Below are positions 18,593 to 28,065 of a stretch of 35,000 nucleotides of DNA, piece after piece. The stretch spans positions 1-35,000 of the forward strand of contig CAUYUJ010003922.1 of the NCBI GenBank assembly GCA_963575745.1, read 5' to 3'. Position numbers and translations under genes: made by a program. The DNA comes from Prorocentrum cordatum. Taxonomy: Eukaryota > Sar > Dinophyceae > Prorocentrales > Prorocentraceae. Within the stretch, counting starts at the first letter, position 1. Every line of letters begins with the position of its first letter. The notes beneath the pieces are model-generated. The model worked only from the letters and a program-made list of their open reading frames with translations, ran no database searches and was not told the DNA's origin.

Positions 18593-19905
18593 CGCACCCC
18601 TCACACGCTTCGTGGCCGCATAGGGAGCTCCACCGAAAGCTTCAGTGGCAGGGCCCGCATGTATATTCGGGTCCAGTTTGGCACACCCCTCACACATTTC
18701 GTGGCCCCAGAGGGAGCTCCACCGAAAGCCCCAGTGGCAGGGCCCGCATGCGTACTCGGGTCCACTTTGGCACACCCCTCACACGTTTCGTGGCCCCATA
18801 CGGGGCTCCACCGAAGGCCCCAATGGCAGGGCCCGCGTGCGTATTCGGGTCCATTTTGGCACTCCCCTCACACGCTTCGTGGCCCCATAGGGAGCTCCAC
18901 CGAAGGTCCCAGTGGCAGGGCCCGCATGCGTACTCGGGTCAACTTTGGCACACCCATCACACGCTTCGTGGCCCCGTAGGGAGCTCCACCGAAGGCCTCA
19001 CTGGCAGGGCCCGCATGCGTACTCGGGTCCATGGGCGCACCCATCACACGTTTCGTGGCCCCATAGAAGGCCCAACCGAAAGTCTCTAGTGCCAGGCCCG
19101 CAATGCGTACTCGGGTCCACCTTGGCACAAGCAGAATATCCGACAATGCTACCCCTCACACGTGTCCCGTGGCCCATAGGAGCTCCACCGAAGGCCCCAA
19201 TGCAGGCCCGCATGCGTATTCGGGTCCCACTTGCACAACACACCCCAATCACACGCTTCGGGCCCCCAGAAGGGGGGCTCCAACGAAAGGCCGCCCAGTG
19301 GCAGGGCCCGCATGCGTACTCGGGTCCACCTTGGCACACCCCTCACACGTGTCGTGGCCCCATAGGGAGCTCCACCAAAGATCCCAGTGGCAGGGCCCGC
19401 ATGCGTACTCGGGTCAACTTTGGCACACCCCTCACACGCTTCGCGGCCTCATAGGGAGCTCCGCCGAAAGCTTCAGTGGCAGGGCCCGCATGCGTACTCG
19501 GGTCCAGTTTGGTACACCCCTCACACGCTTCGTGGCCCCATAGGGAGCCCCACCGAAACTTTCAGTGCCAGGGCCCGCATGCGTACTCGGGTTTACTTTG
19601 GCACACCCCTCACACGCTTCGTGGCCCCAGAAGGGAGCTCCACCGAAGGCCCCAGTGGCAGGGCCCGCATGCGTATTCGGGTCCACCTTGGCACACCCCT
19701 CACACGTGTCGTGGCCCCATAGGGAGCTCCACCGAAGGCCCCAGTGGCAGGGCCCGCATGCGTACTCGGGTCCACTTTGGCACACCCCTCACACGTTTCG
19801 TGGCCCCATAGAGAGCCCCACCGAAAGTCTCAGTGGCAGGGCCCGCATGCGTACTCGGGTCCACTTTGGCACACCCCTCACACGTTTTGTGGCTCCAATG
19901 GCAGC
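18593..19905 (+). repeat. 89-bp tandem array (B), ~14 units
   Basis: The core TTCGTGGCCCCATAGGGAGC, TCCACCGAAGGCCCCAGTGG is followed by CAGGGCCCGCATGCGTACTC, GGGTCCACTTTGGCACACCC. GGGCCCGCAT occurs at 18651, 18740, 18829, 18918, 19007 and again 19393, 19482, 19571, 19661, 19750, 19839, that is, 89 bp (once 90). A disordered stretch with small indels lies at about 19040-19300. Reading frames shift every unit. Confidence 0.9.
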
Positions 19906-19939
19906 GCTCGCATTGTGACTCGTGTCCCTCCTTGCATGT

Positions 19940-20231
19940 CCCTTACGAGCATGGCGCAGGATCGCCCGCGCAGTCTAGCTCAGAGGTGAGGTCGCCCATC
20001 GGGCCCTCTGATCACTCAATGTTCATGACCACGAGCATGATGCACGATTACCGACGCGATTTGGCTCGGAGGTGAGGTTGCCCATCGGGCTCTCTGATCA
20101 TTCCCGCTTCTTGACCAGCATGGCGCATGATCGCCGACGCCCTCTGGCTCAGAGGTGAGGTTGCCCATCGGGCCCTCTGATCACTCCCGATTCTTGGCCA
20201 CGAGCATGGCACGGAATCACCGACGCGGTTC
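19940..20231 (+). repeat. ~85-bp tandem units, 3.5 copies
   Basis: Units contain CCGACGC, TGGCTCAGAGGTGAGGTTGC, CCATCGGGCCCTCTGATCAC and an AGCATGGCGC end (near 19948, 20034, 20118, 20203). A weak likeness to a spliced leader plus GT, or to a tRNA A box, was considered and not accepted. Confidence 0.75.
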
Positions 20232-20233
20232 GC

Positions 20234-20234
<1 letters not shown>

Positions 20235-20276
<42 letters not shown>

Positions 20277-20290
20277 CATCATCATCATGA
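20235..20290. repeat. (GAT)n/(ATC)n inverted microsatellite
   Basis: About 13 GAT units run directly into five ATC units, giving a self-complementary tract. Confidence 0.9.
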
Positions 20291-20460
20291 TTGCATGGCC
20301 GGCGCACAATCCAGCTCGGAGCAGAGAGAAGGAGCGGAGAGGAAAAATCGAGTGAGCGGCGAGGCGGGTAGTCTGCCTGGCCTCAACCGCCACACGCATG
20401 TCTGCCATTGCTGGGGACACATACGTGCCTCGGAAAGAGTACGGAGGGAAAGATGGAGTC
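20291..20460. other. Unassigned unique DNA
   Basis: No repeat or gene recognised. It contains GCCTGGCCTCAACCGCCACA, faintly like the satellite module segment GTCTGGCCTCAACGTTCGGC. Confidence 0.4.
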
Positions 20461-20512
20461 CACATAGGCGTTTTCCGCAGCCCCCGATTGATTCATCAGA
20501 GGGGTGCCTGGC
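20461..20512 (+). repeat. Eroded satellite module at the left insertion border
   Basis: CACATAGGCG, then GATTCATCAGAGGGGTGCCT and GGC, match the module seen at 23480-23575 (GATTCATCGCAGGGGGGCCT, GGC; 21 of 25 at the junction) with an internal deletion. The match stops at 20512; the satellite continues at 22448 with GGACC. Confidence 0.65.
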
Positions 20513-20515
20513 TTT

Positions 20516-20650
20516 GTGAATGCCGCGCTAGGGTGTTGGGCCCCTGACAAGCCCGCGCCTCACCAGGCAGCCCAGCGCGACAGCGCAGCCCAAGAAAAAG
20601 ATCCAGACACCAGCCAAGATCAAGAGTGCTCATCGATCTCCGCGTCCTGC
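20516..20650 (-). repeat. Second, diverged copy of the gene's 3' end
   Basis: The minus strand encodes another transmembrane tail (LAGVWIFFLGCAVALGCLV) ending GPTP-stop. It parallels the first tail (FAGVLIFFLL...GVALGCLV...GPTPQRG). Both copies share CGCGGCATTCACAA after this point. The first copy has CCCCAGCGC where the second has the stop CCCTAGCGC. This is either a duplicated last portion of the gene or a repeated 3' untranslated region. Confidence 0.65.
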
Positions 20651-20655
20651 TCCGA

Positions 20656-22355
20656 CTAGTTGACCTCAACCTCCGCGTTGTGAATGCCGCGCTGGGGTGT
20701 TGGGCCCCTGCCACGGCCAGGACACTCGAGCCCCACCAGGCAGCCCAGCGCGACGCCGCAGACCAAAAACAAGATCAACAAGAAGAAGATCAAGACACCA
20801 GCGAAGACTGCAATTAATCCCCATGGCTCGGTGGTGGCTGTGGTGTTTGACGTGGCCGAACTCGTGCCCGTATCAATGGTCGTCGTGGCCGTCTTGGTGG
20901 TCGTCGCGGTGGTCGTCCCAGTTGTTGTCTCGGTGGTTGTCTTGGTGGTGGTCGTCGCGGTGGTCGTCTCAGTTGTTGTCTCGGTGGCTGTCTTGGTGGT
21001 GGTAGTAATGCTTGACGTCGCGAGACTCGTGCCGTCGAACACGTACACGGAGCCAGAACCGCCGCCGTGGTCGTCGCCATAGTAGTACATCTGTCCACAC
21101 CCCACCATCATGCGGGCCCGTCGGAGCTCACGGCCACCGCAATTCCGAAATAGTCGTCTTCGGCCCCATCACTCGCCACAAGCTTGAGCAGCCTCTCGCC
21201 GGTGGTACCGTCGAACACGTGCACGGAGCCAGAATTTTGGCCCTGGTCGTCGTCACGATGGGCCCCCACCACCACGCGGGCCTCGTCGGAGCTCACGGCC
21301 ACCGCCATTCCGAAACGGTTGTCTGCGGCCCCATCACTCGCCAAGAGCTTGAGCAGCCTCTCGCCGGTGGTACCGTCGAACACGTGCACGGAGCCAGAAT
21401 TTTGGCCCTGGTCGTCGTCATAGTAGGCCCCCACCACCACGCGGGCCCCGTCGGAGCTCACGGCCACCGCCACTCCGAAATAGTCGTATGTGGCCCCATC
21501 ACTCGCCAAGAGCTTGAGCAGCCTCTCGCCGGTGGTACCGTCGAACACGTACACGGAGCCAGAATCGCCGCCCTGGTCGTCGTCATAGTAGGCCCCCACC
21601 ACCACGCGGGCCCCGTCGGAGCTCACGGCCACCGCCATTCCGAAAAAGTCGTCTGCGGCCCCATCACTCGCCACAAGCTTGAGCAACCTCTCGCCGGTGG
21701 TACCGTCGAACACGTGCACGGAGCCAGAATTTTGGCCCTGGTCGTCGTCACGATAGGCCCCCACCACCACGCGGGCCCCGTCGGACCTCACGGCCACCGC
21801 CATTCCGAAACGGTCGTGTGCGGCCCCATCACTCGCCAAGAGCTTGAGCAGCCTCTCGCCGGTGGTACCGTCGAACACGTACACGGAGCCAGAATCGAGG
21901 CCCTGGTCGTCGTCACGATAGGCCCCCACCACCACGCGGGCCCCGTCGGAGCTCACGGCCACCGCCCTTCCGAAATAGTCGTATGTGGCCCAATCACTCG
22001 CCACAAGCTTGAGCAGCCTCTCGCCGGTGGTACCGTCGAACACGTGCACGGAGCCAGAATTTGTGAACTGGTCGTCGTCAAGATAGGCCCCCACCACCAC
22101 GCGGGCCCCGTCGGAGCTCACGGCCACCGCCATTCCGAAACGGTCGTCTGCGGCCCCATCACTCGCCAAGAGCTTGAGCAACTGCGCGCCGCTGATAGCC
22201 TGGCGCCTCCCGAACTCGGCCTGCGGCTCGCGAGGGCGACCGCTCGCCGAGCCCTCCAGCCTCGGGCGGGCCAGCGTCCCGCTCGCTGGCGACCCGGCGC
22301 TCGGGGCGCCGCGCGCTGCCAGCAGCAGGAGCAGCGCGCCGACGCTGTGAGCCGT
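20656..22355 (-). pseudogene. FG-GAP seven-blade membrane protein, broken retrocopy
   Basis: Predicted order: signal peptide (hydrophobic ALLLLLAARG), linker of about 50 residues, seven FG-GAP repeats of exactly 55 codons (165 bp), each with FGxAVAVSSDGARVVVGA and DDDQ...SGSVYVFDG, a Thr-rich stalk (TTT with Lys/Glu), one hydrophobic segment of about 30 residues, and a short Pro/Gly/Arg tail. Seven FG-GAP blades is the number in an integrin-alpha beta-propeller. The layout suggests a cell-surface protein, though ligand and role are unknown. Lesions: the codon where Met is expected is ACG (22355-22353), and no in-frame ATG lies between the leader relic and the signal peptide. Repeat 7 lacks one C (CCC at 21117-21119 where other copies have four bases), which truncates the frame at 21108; homology continues in another frame to the stop at 20656. 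The deletion lies in a homopolymer, so a sequencing error must be excluded. Introns are absent, as expected of a retrocopy. Confidence 0.75.
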
Positions 22356-22428
22356 CTGCAGATGAGCACGAAAAGAACTAGAGACGCCCGAGGGGAGCCC
22401 TGGGAGGCCAGCGACGGCCCCTTGGAAC

Positions 22429-22450
22429 CTTGAGCCAAAATTGCTTCGGA
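22429..22450 (-). other. Relic dinoflagellate spliced leader
   Basis: The minus strand reads TCCGAAGCAATTTTGGCTCA then AG. The known leader, as I remember it, has TA for AA at positions 5-6 and CC for CA at positions 8-9, so 20 of 22 bases agree. It stands at the 5' edge of the retroposed FG-GAP copy, exactly where the satellite resumes. Confidence 0.8.
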
Positions 22451-23017
22451 CCTTCCGCTTTTGGTTTTGGTTCTTTTTCCAGAGGAACTCCCCCTGGCGC
22501 TTCGGCCCATCCCGCTGGCCACCCGAGAGGGAGCTCCAGGAGCTCAATCCCAGAAAAATCCCCCAAGACGGCTCAAGATGGCCTCCAAGATGGCCCCCAA
22601 GTCCGCCCAAGATGGTCCAAGATGGCCTCCAAGACGGCCCGAGAGAGTCCAAGATGCCTCCAGTTCGTCCAAAGAAGGCCTCAAGACGACCCAAGAGGCC
22701 TCCAAGACGCCTAGACTGCCTCGAAGACCGCCCTGACACGGCCCATGAGGGCCTGAAGTCGGCTCCGAGAGGCCTCAAAGACGGTCTCGGACGGCGTCAG
22801 ATGGGCCAGGAACGCTCTAAGACAACCAAAGACTCCCTCAAAGAATCCCCAGAGGTCCCCAAGAAGGCCAAGGAGGCCTCCCGAGAAGCATTCAAAAGGT
22901 CCACAGGAAGTTCCAACAAAGCACCCAGAGCCCAAAAGTGCCCCAAGAAGCTTTCAACAATTTCCTGTTCCCTCCTGCTGTTTCCCCCCTCTCCTTCTCC
23001 GTCTCTTTTCCCCCCAA

Positions 23018-23058
23018 GTGTTCCCCGAAGGTGTCGAGGCGAGACTCGGGGAATACAC
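23018..23058 (+). repeat. Diverged first-hairpin copy with a different loop
   Basis: GTGTTCCCCGA and TCGGGGAATACAC still pair, but the loop (AGGTGTCGAGGCGAGAC) differs from that of all other copies. CGGTCCGATGGCTTGG follows, as in the module. Confidence 0.6.
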
Positions 23059-23398
23059 GGTCCGATGGCTTGGTCAAGCTCCGCCTCCAACAACGCCCAA
23101 GATGCACCCAACACTGCCTCCATCGACTGGCTCCGATTATTTCCTCATGCTATTTTCTGGTCACCGAGTAAACATGATAAATTTCAGCGCCATCGCACAA
23201 GAAGGCCAAGGAGGCCTCCCAAGATGGCCCCACGAAGCCCCAATATAGCCCCAAAATGGCTTCCAAGACAGTCCCAAGATGCCTCCAAGACCGCAAAGAT
23301 GGCCCAATAAAACCCTAGAGTAGCCCGAGAGGCTCCAAAGAGGCCTCCTCCTCCCTTCTCCTTCTTCCTCCCTCTCCTCTCCTTCCTCCTCCCCCACC

Positions 23399-23550
23399 GT
23401 GTTCCCCGAACGCTTTCCAAACCGATTCGGGGAACACATGGTCCGATAGCTTGGCAGGTCTCTGGCCACAACGTTCGGCCACATAGGCGTTTCCAAAAAG
23501 GCAGGGGGCGGCGGTGATTCGCCGCAGGCGTCTTCGATCCGCCGCCCCCT
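23399..23550 (+). repeat. Double-hairpin module, copy 4
   Basis: First arms GTGTTCCCCGAA and TTCGGGGAACAC (12 bp, perfect). Second arms GGGGGCGGCGG and CCGCCGCCCCC. Confidence 0.7.
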
Positions 23551-24462
23551 GTCGATTCATCGCAGGGGGGCCTGGCGTGCTGGACCCTCTCGGTTTGGTT
23601 TTGGGTTATTTTCCAAAAAAAACTCTCCCAATGGGTTTCGGCCCGTCCCGCCGGGGTCCCAGAAGGATTGCCCAGGAGCGCAAACTCCACGAAAAATCCC
23701 TCCTGAAACGGCCGTTTCGCTCGGGACGTCCTCAAAAAATCGCGAAGATGGCCCAAGATGGCCTCCAAGTCCGCCCAAGATGGTCCAAGACGGCCTCCGA
23801 GACGGCACAAGAGAGTCCAAGACGGCCCAAAACGGCCCAAGAGGCCCCCCAGAGGCCTCCCAGACGGCCCAAGAGGCCTCCAAGAGGTCCTCCAGGAGGG
23901 CCCGAAGAGGTCAACATCATTGATTTTCCTTAGGTTTTATAAGGATTTTGGAATTTGCTTCTTCTCGGCATTCCGACGGCTCAGGACGGCCCAAGAGGGC
24001 CCCAAGATCGCCCAAGAGGCCCCCAAGAGGGCCCCATGACAGCCCAAGTGGCCTCCAAGATGGCCCCAAGACGGCCCAAGAGGCCTCCAACACGCCCAAG
24101 ATGGCCTCCAAGACGCCCAAGATGGCCTCCAAGACAGCCCCGAAGCACCCCAAGAGGGTCCCCCGTTGGCCAAAAAAAGCCCCCAAGACGGCTCCCGACG
24201 GCGTCAGACGTGCCAGGAACCCACCAAGATGACCGAAGTTGCCGCGAAGCTGGCCCAAGACGGCCCAAGAGGCCCCCAAGAGGGCCTCCAGGAAGGCCAC
24301 AAGAGCCAAAAACATGGATGTTCCTGAGGTTTTTGACGAATTTTGACATGTCTTTTCGGCCTTCCGACGGCCCGAGACGGCCCAAGAGCCCCACACGAAT
24401 CGCCGAAAGAGTTCGCCCCCAAGAGGCCTCCAGGCGGCCAAGATGACCTTCAAGATGCACAC

Positions 24463-24610
24463 GTGTTCCCCGAAGGCTTTCCAAACCAATTCGGGGAACA
24501 CATGGTCCGATAGCTTGGCAGGTCTGGCCTCAACGTTCGGCCACATAGGCGCTTCCACAAAGGCAGGGGGCGGCGGTGATTCGCCCGCAGGCTTCTTCGA
24601 TCCGCCCCCT
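24463..24610 (+). repeat. Double-hairpin module, copy 5
   Basis: First arms GTGTTCCCCGAA and TTCGGGGAACAC. The second hairpin has lost three bases on its 3' side, but GGGGGCGG and CCGCCCCC still pair over 8 bp. Confidence 0.7.
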
Positions 24611-24950
24611 GTCGATTCCATCACAGGGGTGCCTGGCGCGTGCTCGTACGCCCTACGCGTGGGTTTTGGCTTTTGGTTCTTTGTCCAAAAGACTCTCCCA
24701 GTGGTTTTCGGCCCTCCCGGTCCAGGGTGGACGGGGAGGACTTGCCCCAGGAGGGCAACAGCCCAACGAAAATCCCTCCCTCCATCGGCCGTTTTCGCTC
24801 GGACATCCTCAAAAAATCGCGAAGATGGCCAAGATTGGCCTCCAAGTCCGCCAAGATGGTCCAAGACGGCCGCTAAGACGGCGACCCACGAGAGTCCAAC
24901 TACGGCCCCAAGACGGCCCAAGAGGCCCCCCATAGGCCTCCCAAAAAGAA

Positions 24951-25496
24951 CCATATTCACGGTGCCGATCAGATGGTACGGCCATCCAAATAGGTGGTGT
25001 GGGCTCCCAGGTGCAGGTGGGTGAGTTTGAGCCGTGAGTGGAGAGCTATGCTTTCGACTGTGATGCTTTGTGTTGTGGACGGAACGGTCGTGACCGCCTG
25101 CCTGCTGCAGGGGAGGTGCGCGGGCAGCAAGCGGGCCGCTGAGTTCCTGTGGGGAACTACGGTGAGCTGGGGGATCGTCGCGGCTGCACGCGGCCTCGAA
25201 TTCTGGGTTATTGCATGTTTTTGTTTGGGTGTTGTGGGGTTCCCCACGGCGCTCCAGAAGTCCCCAAAGTGGACCAAGGCGAGGGGAGAATCTAACCCCC
25301 CTCCACCGGCCACTCCTCGTCCAGCGGTGGTGCACATGGCGCCGCAACGTGCCAGGAAGGCCGGTAGAACAAGGGTAGGCATGCCGCACTTGCATCGGCG
25401 AGCGCTGGTGCGCCTGGTGCGTGAGTGCGACGCTGTGCGAATTAGGGCCCCAATTTCTGGCCATGAAGTGATCAGATATTCCTCACTGTCCTCCAG
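24951..25496. other. Unique DNA, possibly genic, no gene recognised
   Basis: Not repetitive. A plus-strand frame from 24994 is open through here, with ATG codons at 24994 and 25336 (MAPQRARKAGRTRVGMPHLH...). It shows only a vague likeness to a basic histone-type segment, which I do not accept as an identification. A minus-strand frame is also open. No support for either beyond length. Confidence 0.3.
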
Positions 25497-25763
25497 GGGC
25501 GTCGACTGGGAGGGCGTCGCGGCGGAGGGCGGCGCCCCCCCCCCCCTCCCCTTTCCCTCCCTCTCCCACCACCGAACAAGATTTGGCGGTGGCGGTCGAG
25601 TCCGGGTTGGACGCCGAGCCGGAGGCGCGGCTGCGTGGCGGAGCGGCACCCCGCTGGAAGCGCACGGAGCGAGAGGAGCTCTTCGGGATGATCCGGGGGC
25701 TGCAGGAGGCCGTCCAGGAGCTTCAGCGGGCCCAATCGGGAGCGACGCAAACTGGGGGCGGGC
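25497..25763 (+). CDS. Candidate internal exon, unknown protein
   Basis: Bounded by a good 3' splice signal (TTCCTCACTGTCCTCCAG ending at 25496) and a consensus donor (GTAAGC at 25764). One frame is open across all 267 bp: a Ser/Arg/Pro-rich start, an acidic stretch (ESGLDAEPEA), then KRTEREELFGMIRGLQEAVQ, an amphipathic helix of coiled-coil type. It contains a run of 12 C, so frame is sensitive to sequencing error. Upstream and downstream exons were not identified, and no family was recognised. Dinoflagellate introns may also use non-GT donors, so the boundaries are tentative. Confidence 0.28.
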
Positions 25764-26480
25764 GTAAGCCTTGGGTGTCTGTGGCCAAGAGAGGAGGGAG
25801 GAGGGGGAGGAGGAGGGAGGGAGGGGGAAGAGGGAGGCAGGAGAAAGGAACGCGGGACGCTCTGTTCAAAGCGAGGACCCAACACCGCAGGGTGGTTGGG
25901 GAAAAAGGAATATGTAATCATGCAAGCAAACACATCGTAACATAAAACCATATTTCCCACCCACGGGTGGGGGGGAAGGAGGAGGAGGAGGAGGAGGGAT
26001 CGAGGGGGAGGAGGAGGTGAAGATCGAGGGGGATGATGATCGAAGGGGAAGGGGAGGATCGAATGTGCTGTTACAACGCTCAAGCAACGCTCAATTTACA
26101 GAGTGCTCGCCGGGCGTGTTGTTGAACTTGTTGTGGGCGGGGTTCTAGCGAACCTAGTCGCTGTAGTTCCCGACGCTGTAATGATGGCGTGCGCTCGGGC
26201 AGCCTAGACTTCTCGGAATACTGTCGGGTCGTCTTGAGAAGCTAGGGGAGGTGGGTGACGGACGGAGTGGTAGGCAAGGAACGCGGCAACCAGACGGAGG
26301 GCGTGGACGTGCGTGGGGAACAACAACAGCATGCGAAGGGGTACAGTAGGGGCCCGAACACAAGAAACCTTTCACAAGAAACCCAACCCTGAGACCCCAG
26401 GACACGTCCATCGAGTTTTGGTGTGGGACCGTCACGCTTTTCTTTCAAAACCATCGAAACCCAAGAAACCCAGGTCACCC
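25764..26480. other. Leader motif relic, purine microsatellite, unique DNA
   Basis: GGGAGGAGG-rich runs (25785-25850, 25972-26060) flank a leader motif on the minus strand (25850-25905). 26070-26480 is unique, with no recognised gene; short open frames on both strands carry no motif. Confidence 0.5.
25850..25905 (-). repeat. Leader motif, minus-strand copy
   Basis: On the minus strand it reads TTCCCCAACCACCCTGCGGT, then GTTGGGTCCTCGCTTTGAA, CAGAGCGTCCCGCGTTCC and a pyrimidine tract. Same order as at 16603. Confidence 0.6.
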
Positions 26481-27910
26481 TGGAGGCAAGCAGGGTGTTT
26501 CTTGACATGGGCCCCCACTGTGTGGACGAGGTCGCTCCTGTAGCGAGGCCGTCTCGGAGAGCATCTTGTCGACGAGGAAGTTCGGTTGCGAACAGCAACG
26601 TCCCCATGCGCGAACAGGTGACGCAGTGAGGGAGCTCGTCGGCAGCACCAGCGCACCCGATCCGAATGTGCACTCCCAGCGATGGTCGAGGTGGAGCCGA
26701 CCAGATGTCGTCCAGGCATTCGCCCACGTCTTCAAGATGGCAGTCGACCAGGCGGGCGACAGCGTGCGCACGAACGTGAGCATAGCGTCGACATCGACGT
26801 ACTCGGGCCAGAAGATGGGGCAGAGGGCGCGGAGCCCTCGGACGAGAGGCCCGCGGACGGAGTCGACATGCAGGACTTCCACGAGCTTCTGCACAGTGGT
26901 CCTCTGGACGCGACGAGGACCAGAAACTGGACCACCAACCTGCGGAGGAATATCAATGAACGTGCGGATCTCCTGGACGATGCAGGGAATGGGGCGGCTA
27001 ACAAGAGGATGTGAAGAAAGTCCCTGTGCGGCAGCATGCAAAGTGACGGCAATCGCCACCGAATCCCAGTGTGTCGGCCACACCGGCCTTGGACCCAATC
27101 GTACAGCAGGTGCTCGTGGGCGGCGTCGGCAAGAATGCTGTAGCAAGCAGGCAACGTGGTGACGGTCACGAGGGCAGGTCAGACGAGCGTCGCGATGAGG
27201 TCCACCAGCATGCTGCGGAAGTGGGCGGAGCCCCAGGCATACAGGCTGAATAGGTCGGACCTGGAGAGCGCGTTCGGTGGTGCACACAGGAGGCGATGAG
27301 GAGAGCCAGCTTCACGCCGCAGGAGGTCGCGGGGAGGTATTGCAAGCTGGGCCACGTAAGAGAGGGTGGACAAAACGTGAGCGTTGCACAACAAAGCCGT
27401 AAGGGAAGGAGGGACGGAGGCTGCCATGATAGACGAGACGCGGGCGAAATGCTTCTGGACGGGGGCGCGCTAAATGGTGAGACTGGCGATGAGCTTGACG
27501 AGTTTGAAGATGGTGGCGATGTTGCGGAGGACGTCGATCGATGTGAACGCGCAACCGACGTCGTCGGCGCACGCGCGGACGATCCCCAACTCGTGCTTGA
27601 CCACCGCGTGGTTTAATCAGTTCAGGAACGGGTCGAAGGCGATGACGAAGACGATGATGATGACGATGATGAGGAGGATGACCAGTGTGAACCCAGGAGT
27701 AATCAACGATGCTGGAATAAACCCACCCTCCAAACTCCCTCTTCGCAGGCCCCTACAAGGGTTCATTTCCATTGAAGGAACTGCCTCGTTGGAAGACAAC
27801 CGATGCCATTCCTGGGACTTTAACGTAGCGAGCCAACATAACTGTTGCACCCGCGTAATCCTGAATCTGTTTAAAACACAATTTCTGGCACGTCGATGAT
27901 GGGAACCCAT
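26480..27910 (-). pseudogene. Broken non-LTR retrotransposon (reverse transcriptase)
   Basis: On the minus strand one frame reads, with stops, FVIAFDPFL (about 27650-27622), stop TGA (27619), GIVRACADDVGCAF (ADD codons 27568-27560; the usual YADD/FADD box), stop TAG (27472-27470), then a thumb-like block (VPPSLTALLCNAHVLSTLSY) to a stop near 27180. About 90 residues expected between the ADD strand and the thumb are missing. After at least two frame changes the C-terminal part follows: ILKTWANAWTTSGRLH (about 26745-26690) and a cysteine motif split by a frameshift near 26665 (CTF, then GC-x8-H-x3-C, to about 26600). This order (polymerase, thumb, zinc motif) fits LINE-type elements, and the wording matches elements I recall from dinoflagellates. 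It is inactive: stops, a deletion and frameshifts. 27636-27680 is a GATGAC microsatellite inside it. Confidence 0.7.
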
Positions 27911-28065
27911 TGAACTCTGTGCGATTCACAACGAAATATGGCACGCTAAAGACGCGTCATTTAACAAACAAAAAATAGTGCAATAATGGAAAAAAAGATA
28001 TAAACCAGAAAAACAGAAAGGAAAAAGGTGAAAAAAACAAAAAAAGAAAATAAGAAAAAAAAAAA
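27911..28065. other. A-rich intergenic DNA
   Basis: AT-rich, with runs of A (27970-28060, ending AAAAAAAAAAAA). No gene seen. It could be the A-rich flank of an old insertion, but its position beside the 5' side of the minus-strand element argues against a simple tail. Confidence 0.4.

Larger units (their letters stand above)
20513..22450 (-). mobile_element. Retroposed trans-spliced cDNA (FG-GAP gene)
   Basis: A 1938-bp block sits inside a satellite module. Its 5' end (minus strand, 22450) is a relic spliced leader. Its 3' end (20513) borders the satellite with only AAA as a possible poly(A) remnant. In intact modules CCTGGC is followed by about five bases (GTGCT) and GGACC. Here CCTGGC (20507-20512) and GGACC (22448-22452) flank the block, so the insertion point is known to a few bases. 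No target duplication is evident. Known: dinoflagellate mRNAs receive a 22-nt leader by trans-splicing, and leader relics next to genes have been read as reverse-transcribed mRNA. Inference: this is such a retrocopy. Confidence 0.75.
22451..24950. repeat. Modular AAGATGG/AAGACGG satellite, right block
   Basis: It begins with the CTTTTGGTTTTGGTTCTT module and contains AAGATGGCC arrays. A diverged hairpin copy lies at 23018-23058. Short unique DNA with CCGATTATTTCCTCATGCTA lies at about 23110-23190. Two full double-hairpin modules (23399, 24463) and opening modules near 23706 and 24787 follow. It ends near 24950 after CCCATAGGCCTCCC. Open frames are repeat artefacts. Confidence 0.85.

Noticed and set aside
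19940-20231. Tandem spliced-leader RNA genes or tRNA-like A boxes (TGGCTCAGAGG)
   Set aside because: Only short stretches match. The core ATTTTGG is missing, the 85-bp spacing is too short for known leader gene arrays, and no tRNA fold or B box was found.
20656-22355. FG-GAP gene as an intact, intron-containing gene with a splice acceptor at 22356
   Set aside because: CTCATCTGCAG looks like an acceptor, but the leader relic 70 bases upstream and the satellite border show that the block is a processed copy, so no intron is needed.
25336-25480. Histone-H4-like segment (RRALVRLVRECDAVRI)
   Set aside because: Only about 6 of 15 residues match by eye and the rest of the histone fold is absent.
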